This document shows, one piece after another, positions 60,951 to 64,000 of a DNA stretch of 64,000 nucleotides. Origin of the DNA: Platycnemis pennipes (lineage: Eukaryota; Arthropoda; Insecta; Odonata; Platycnemididae); assembly GCA_933228895.1 (NCBI GenBank), contig OW121850.1:26607773-26671772 (forward strand). The letters run 5' to 3'. A model generated the notes under the pieces. It saw nothing but the letters and a program-made list of their open reading frames with translations. It had not been told where the DNA came from and did not search any database. The position numbers were made by a program, and so were the translations under genes. Numbering within the stretch: the first letter of the stretch is position 1; the number at the start of each line of letters is the position of its first letter.

Positions 60951-62249
60951 GTTGATGTAGATTTCCATTACTTTTACCACAATTTTCGGCAAAGTATTAT
61001 ATTTTAACCGAATATCTCAACAAATATTTGTATTTTACTTGAACGAAATACATTTTTGTAAATAGGTTGAAAAGCAATCTGTCCTTTGTAAATACCACAA
61101 TACGTAGCCGCATGAACACTCATCTTTACACTCGTGTGAACCTCAAGGTTACTTCAAAAAACTGTACAGGTTTTATAAGGTATTTAAGATTCATTACAGA
61201 AGTTTAAATAGTCATAGTGTCTATTGCTTTCGGAGGGATTACCTGAAGTACTACATCTGTTACGACTATGAATGGACTTCATTACTTATAGCATAGCGCA
61301 TTGATACCACTTTGTTTGAATCTGAGTGCTATCAGTATATTACTGTGAATGGGTTTAGCTTAAATATACAATGCAGCGTTGGACATTTCTGCATTATCTG
61401 TGTCACATGCCAATGTATTTATACTATTGACAGTAATCTCTAATCGAAAACTGACTAGTTCCTACACGAAGTGGATATAGAAATGATCACTATTTTAGCC
61501 AGCTGGAAACTGCAGTACAATTTCCTTTTCAACCTTAAATTTCCATTCCATTGTGATTTTTTTGTTTATCAATAAAAGTGGATATCCCACTCATTCATTT
61601 TGTCGATGTGCCTCAAATTCCATGGTGCTCTTACAGAGGAATGTCTCAGTCAGGTTTCCCACTAGTATTTCCTATCTGCCCGACCTCAATTTAATTACCC
61701 ACATAACCCCTTAACTTGAGCCCGGTACCTCAGTTCTCGAGCACCGATCCACCCTTACGATAGTCATTACTAACAGCGGAACAGCAAGATCGCGCAACAC
61801 CAAAGGGGTTCGAGGTGAGAGAGGAATCTTACAACCCAAGTTAACCAGGAGGCCACGATCCGGGACTAAAATCGAATCATGCCAAGTAATTACTTCGATC
61901 CAATGTGGTCGCCGGAGCATCGATTAATTAATTCGGGCTCATCAGCTGTGTCTGGAGAGAACGGAAAGCAATTAATCGCTTGGTACGAAATGAATGATAA
62001 GCGGATGAGGCAGGCATAATGCTCACTCGTACATGCCACCGCTAACTTATCTCTCCATTACTCCAAAATTCCCCTGGCCCCTTAATACCAATCTGCCTGA
62101 CTGATGAATTAATCAATATAAAATGAGAGCGTTCCATACATTAAATGTCTGAGGGGTTTAATATGAAAGCATTAGTGTAAAACCATAATATCTACACCAA
62201 ATAAACTAAAATAACTTAGGCTCAAATAATAAATATCTATAGGTTTGGG
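60951..62249. other. Unassigned DNA
   Basis: No gene is supported. A GC-richer patch at about 61710-61960 keeps a 69-codon minus frame open (61711-61920) with no known motif. Confidence 0.5.
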
Positions 62250-62555
62250 TAGGTTTTGATGGAGTGTCCTCACGCATATATGCATTTCATTCCATCAAAG
62301 GCTTCTTCCTCACGCTATTTCTCACTTGAGAATGACGTGCTTCCGGCCCCTTTTCGTAATACTCAAAATGCCCTCTCTTATTATATCTTGTTCTCACTTA
62401 TACATCATTCTACCTTTCATAACAACCTTCAGAATTCCATTTTCATTAGTATCTGTGCGATTCACAAAATCCAATCTTCTCCAAATTGCTGGCACCAACT
62501 ATCTTCATTCCCCAATTATGTTCAATATTTCTTCATCCATCCTCTTTCCCTTTAA
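62250..62555 (-). pseudogene. Decayed RTE-like LINE C-terminal remnant, minus strand
   Basis: The minus strand reads MDEEILNIIGE, a stop, then AIWRRLDFVNRT and NGILKVVMKGRMMYK. These correspond to NEEVLRRVGEKRSL, the RRR..L.GH block and LMKTTVEGKVNGR. Frames are broken by stops. The plus-strand frames of 80-99 codons here (62256-62568) are antisense by-products. Confidence 0.6.
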
Positions 62556-62750
62556 TAAACGTATTTAGTTCTCCTCCCCGCCCACATTATTTTAAAGGCA
62601 AACACTTAAGCTAAGTTATTTAATTTACAGTTAAGTAATTTACAGCATAAAGTTATTTAATGATTCACTAAGTAACCTAATTTAATGCACGAAAATTTAG
62701 GTATAGTCATCAGGAAATTTCACTCTCAGTAGCACTATTAGTTGTTCCCG

Positions 62751-62821
62751 GCATATCGGGTTCTGCGTCCGCGTATGCTGTCACCCCCAGTCAACATACG
62801 CGAACGCAGAACCCGATATGC
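62751..62821. repeat. 71-bp palindrome, 27-bp arms
   Basis: 62751-62777 pairs with 62795-62821, with one mismatch and a 17-nt loop. The arms (GCATATCGGGTTCTGCGT core) are GC- and CpG-rich. A short CpG-dense stretch (GACGCGTCGTCGGCGTCGCG) follows at about 62834-62860. Confidence 0.9.
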
Positions 62822-64000
62822 AGAGAACATCTGAACGACGCGTCGTCGGCGTCGCGACGCCGCGGAAACCTTCGCTCCAGCACCACTAGTTACTTACAGT
62901 TAATTTTCGACAATGAATACTTTTAGCGAAAGAAAGCAGTGATACCCAGGAAACGAATTGAATGAACCCACGATGGCAAATAATTGTAATTTCAGATAAC
63001 TGATCATGCTTTTCAAGGCATTTGTTTAGTATCCTAGCAATTGAAAGCAATCGGACTAGATTTTTTTTGTTCCATTTCATCTGATGTGCTTGGAGAATTT
63101 TTCAAAAGAGAAACTAACGAACTGAGAAAAATAACAGTTTATATAAGTTCTACAAACTATTATTCATGTCCATAAATAATGGATTTTCCCAGAATGTGAA
63201 GCAGATGGTCAACACTGTATCAAATTTGAATCCAACGTATCAATTGCGGATGTATTTAATGCTGCCATCACCTTTAAGTAAATATTTACAATTAAAACCA
63301 GTTTAGCTTTTTTCGGAAAAAAAGCAATTTGCCTCAACATAAGCTGACCACCTATCCTCGAGCCCTCACGCTATCAAAAGCAGATGCAGGAGGCAGAAAA
63401 TGATACCTCTTGCCAACTCATGGATGTTATAAGATATATAAGATCAAAGAGAGCATGAGTATGGGCATGATACATATCTTGGTACATAGCTTTGACTTCA
63501 TCAAAGGAATATATTGAACGGGCGAGGTTCAGGCGTTCGAGGAAAAAAATTAATTGATTCCCCCTCTTGAGTCAGGACCCTAAACTGGAAGGAAGATATA
63601 ACTTCCGCATCGCCTTTTCGAATATCATGATTAGAGGTAAAATTTTCCTCCTTTGAACTCCCACAGATCATTATTTGTTGTGGAGGAAAATCGAACAAGG
63701 TCGCTGCTATCGGGTGATCATAATGATTTTGACCGTAGAGATGGAAATTATCGCTGTAATGAAGACAAAGGCGACTTCTCAATTTGGATATTAATTTTGC
63801 CACACGATGGTCGCAGTTCTTGTAAGAACAATTGGACAATTCGGGTGAAGTAAGAAGTAGACCCCTTGAGTGAAACGACGGAGGCGGCCGAATGTTTAGG
63901 CCCGGGGCATTCCGCTCGACTGGCGAATGTGTTTGGTTTCGGGCATTAGCATAACCGACTGTTTGCTCTCGGGTGGAATTTCGGCGGAAGGTAGGCGGGG
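62822..64000. other. Unassigned DNA ending in a GC-rich patch
   Basis: No gene is supported. Overlapping frames on opposite strands at 63501-63853 have no known motif. The last 150 bp (63850-64000) turn GC-rich, like the other patches, and run off the window. Confidence 0.45.

Noticed and set aside
62256..62568. Two overlapping plus-strand frames of 80-99 codons
   Set aside because: They are antisense to the decayed LINE C-terminal region readable on the minus strand.
1..64000. CRISPR array, defence island or biosynthetic cluster
   Set aside because: No regularly spaced repeats and no adjacent coding genes. All repeats found are dispersed or inverted and of eukaryotic transposon type.

Overview
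The window looks like a gene-poor stretch of an arthropod nuclear genome, probably an insect. It is AT-rich with scattered GC-rich patches. It is packed with decayed non-LTR retrotransposons, tRNA-derived SINEs, a Penelope-like element, inverted-repeat elements and near-perfect palindromes. I see no bacterial-style gene clusters, no operons, no CRISPR array, no rRNA and no free-standing tRNA gene. I found no host gene I could name. Most open frames of 60-230 codons look like chance openings in low-complexity or GC-rich DNA. The species cannot be fixed from the sequence alone.

Layout. 1-8.4 kb: unassigned DNA with a long fold-back repeat at 1747-2125. 8.4-10.3 kb: a plus-strand SINE, a 538-bp inverted-repeat-ended element, an internally deleted LINE and a minus-strand SINE. 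12.0 kb: a perfect 71-bp palindrome and a LINE relic. 13-25 kb: GC-rich patches and three minus-strand LINE relics, then a fold-back element at 24.9 kb. 26-28 kb: two plus-strand LINE tails and a short hairpin. 29-31.5 kb: a 112-bp palindrome touching a SINE, then another SINE. 34.8-35.4 kb: remnant of a second LINE type (Jockey/CR1-like RT). 39-41 kb: a LINE relic, a GC-rich patch and a three-copy repeat cluster. 45.3-45.8 kb: an unrecognised open frame with two stops. 47.3-48.7 kb: a GC-rich patch with a 48-nt duplication and a possible helix-turn-helix transposase relic. 49.6-51.6 kb: the best preserved LINE, carrying most of the RT domain with frameshifts. 53.2-54.5 kb: a fold-back, the second copy of the 0.54-kb element and another LINE relic. 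58.4 kb: a 235-bp MITE with 28-bp TIRs. 59.9-60.9 kb: a Penelope-like fragment with a GIY-YIG endonuclease remnant and near-identical 100-bp direct repeats. 62.3-62.8 kb: a LINE relic and another palindrome.

How the parts relate. At least eleven pieces belong to one LINE superfamily (RTE-like in look). They share a C-terminal protein block and, where the 3' end survives, a short GATGAT-type tail. None is intact, so none can be autonomous as it stands. The most interesting material is (a) the Penelope-like fragment, whose coding remnant lacks an early Met, (b) the pair of 0.54-kb elements, (c) the set of very clean palindromes, and (d) a loose motif shared by several fold-backs and the Penelope tail. 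All family calls come from reading translations and repeats by eye, and no database was searched.
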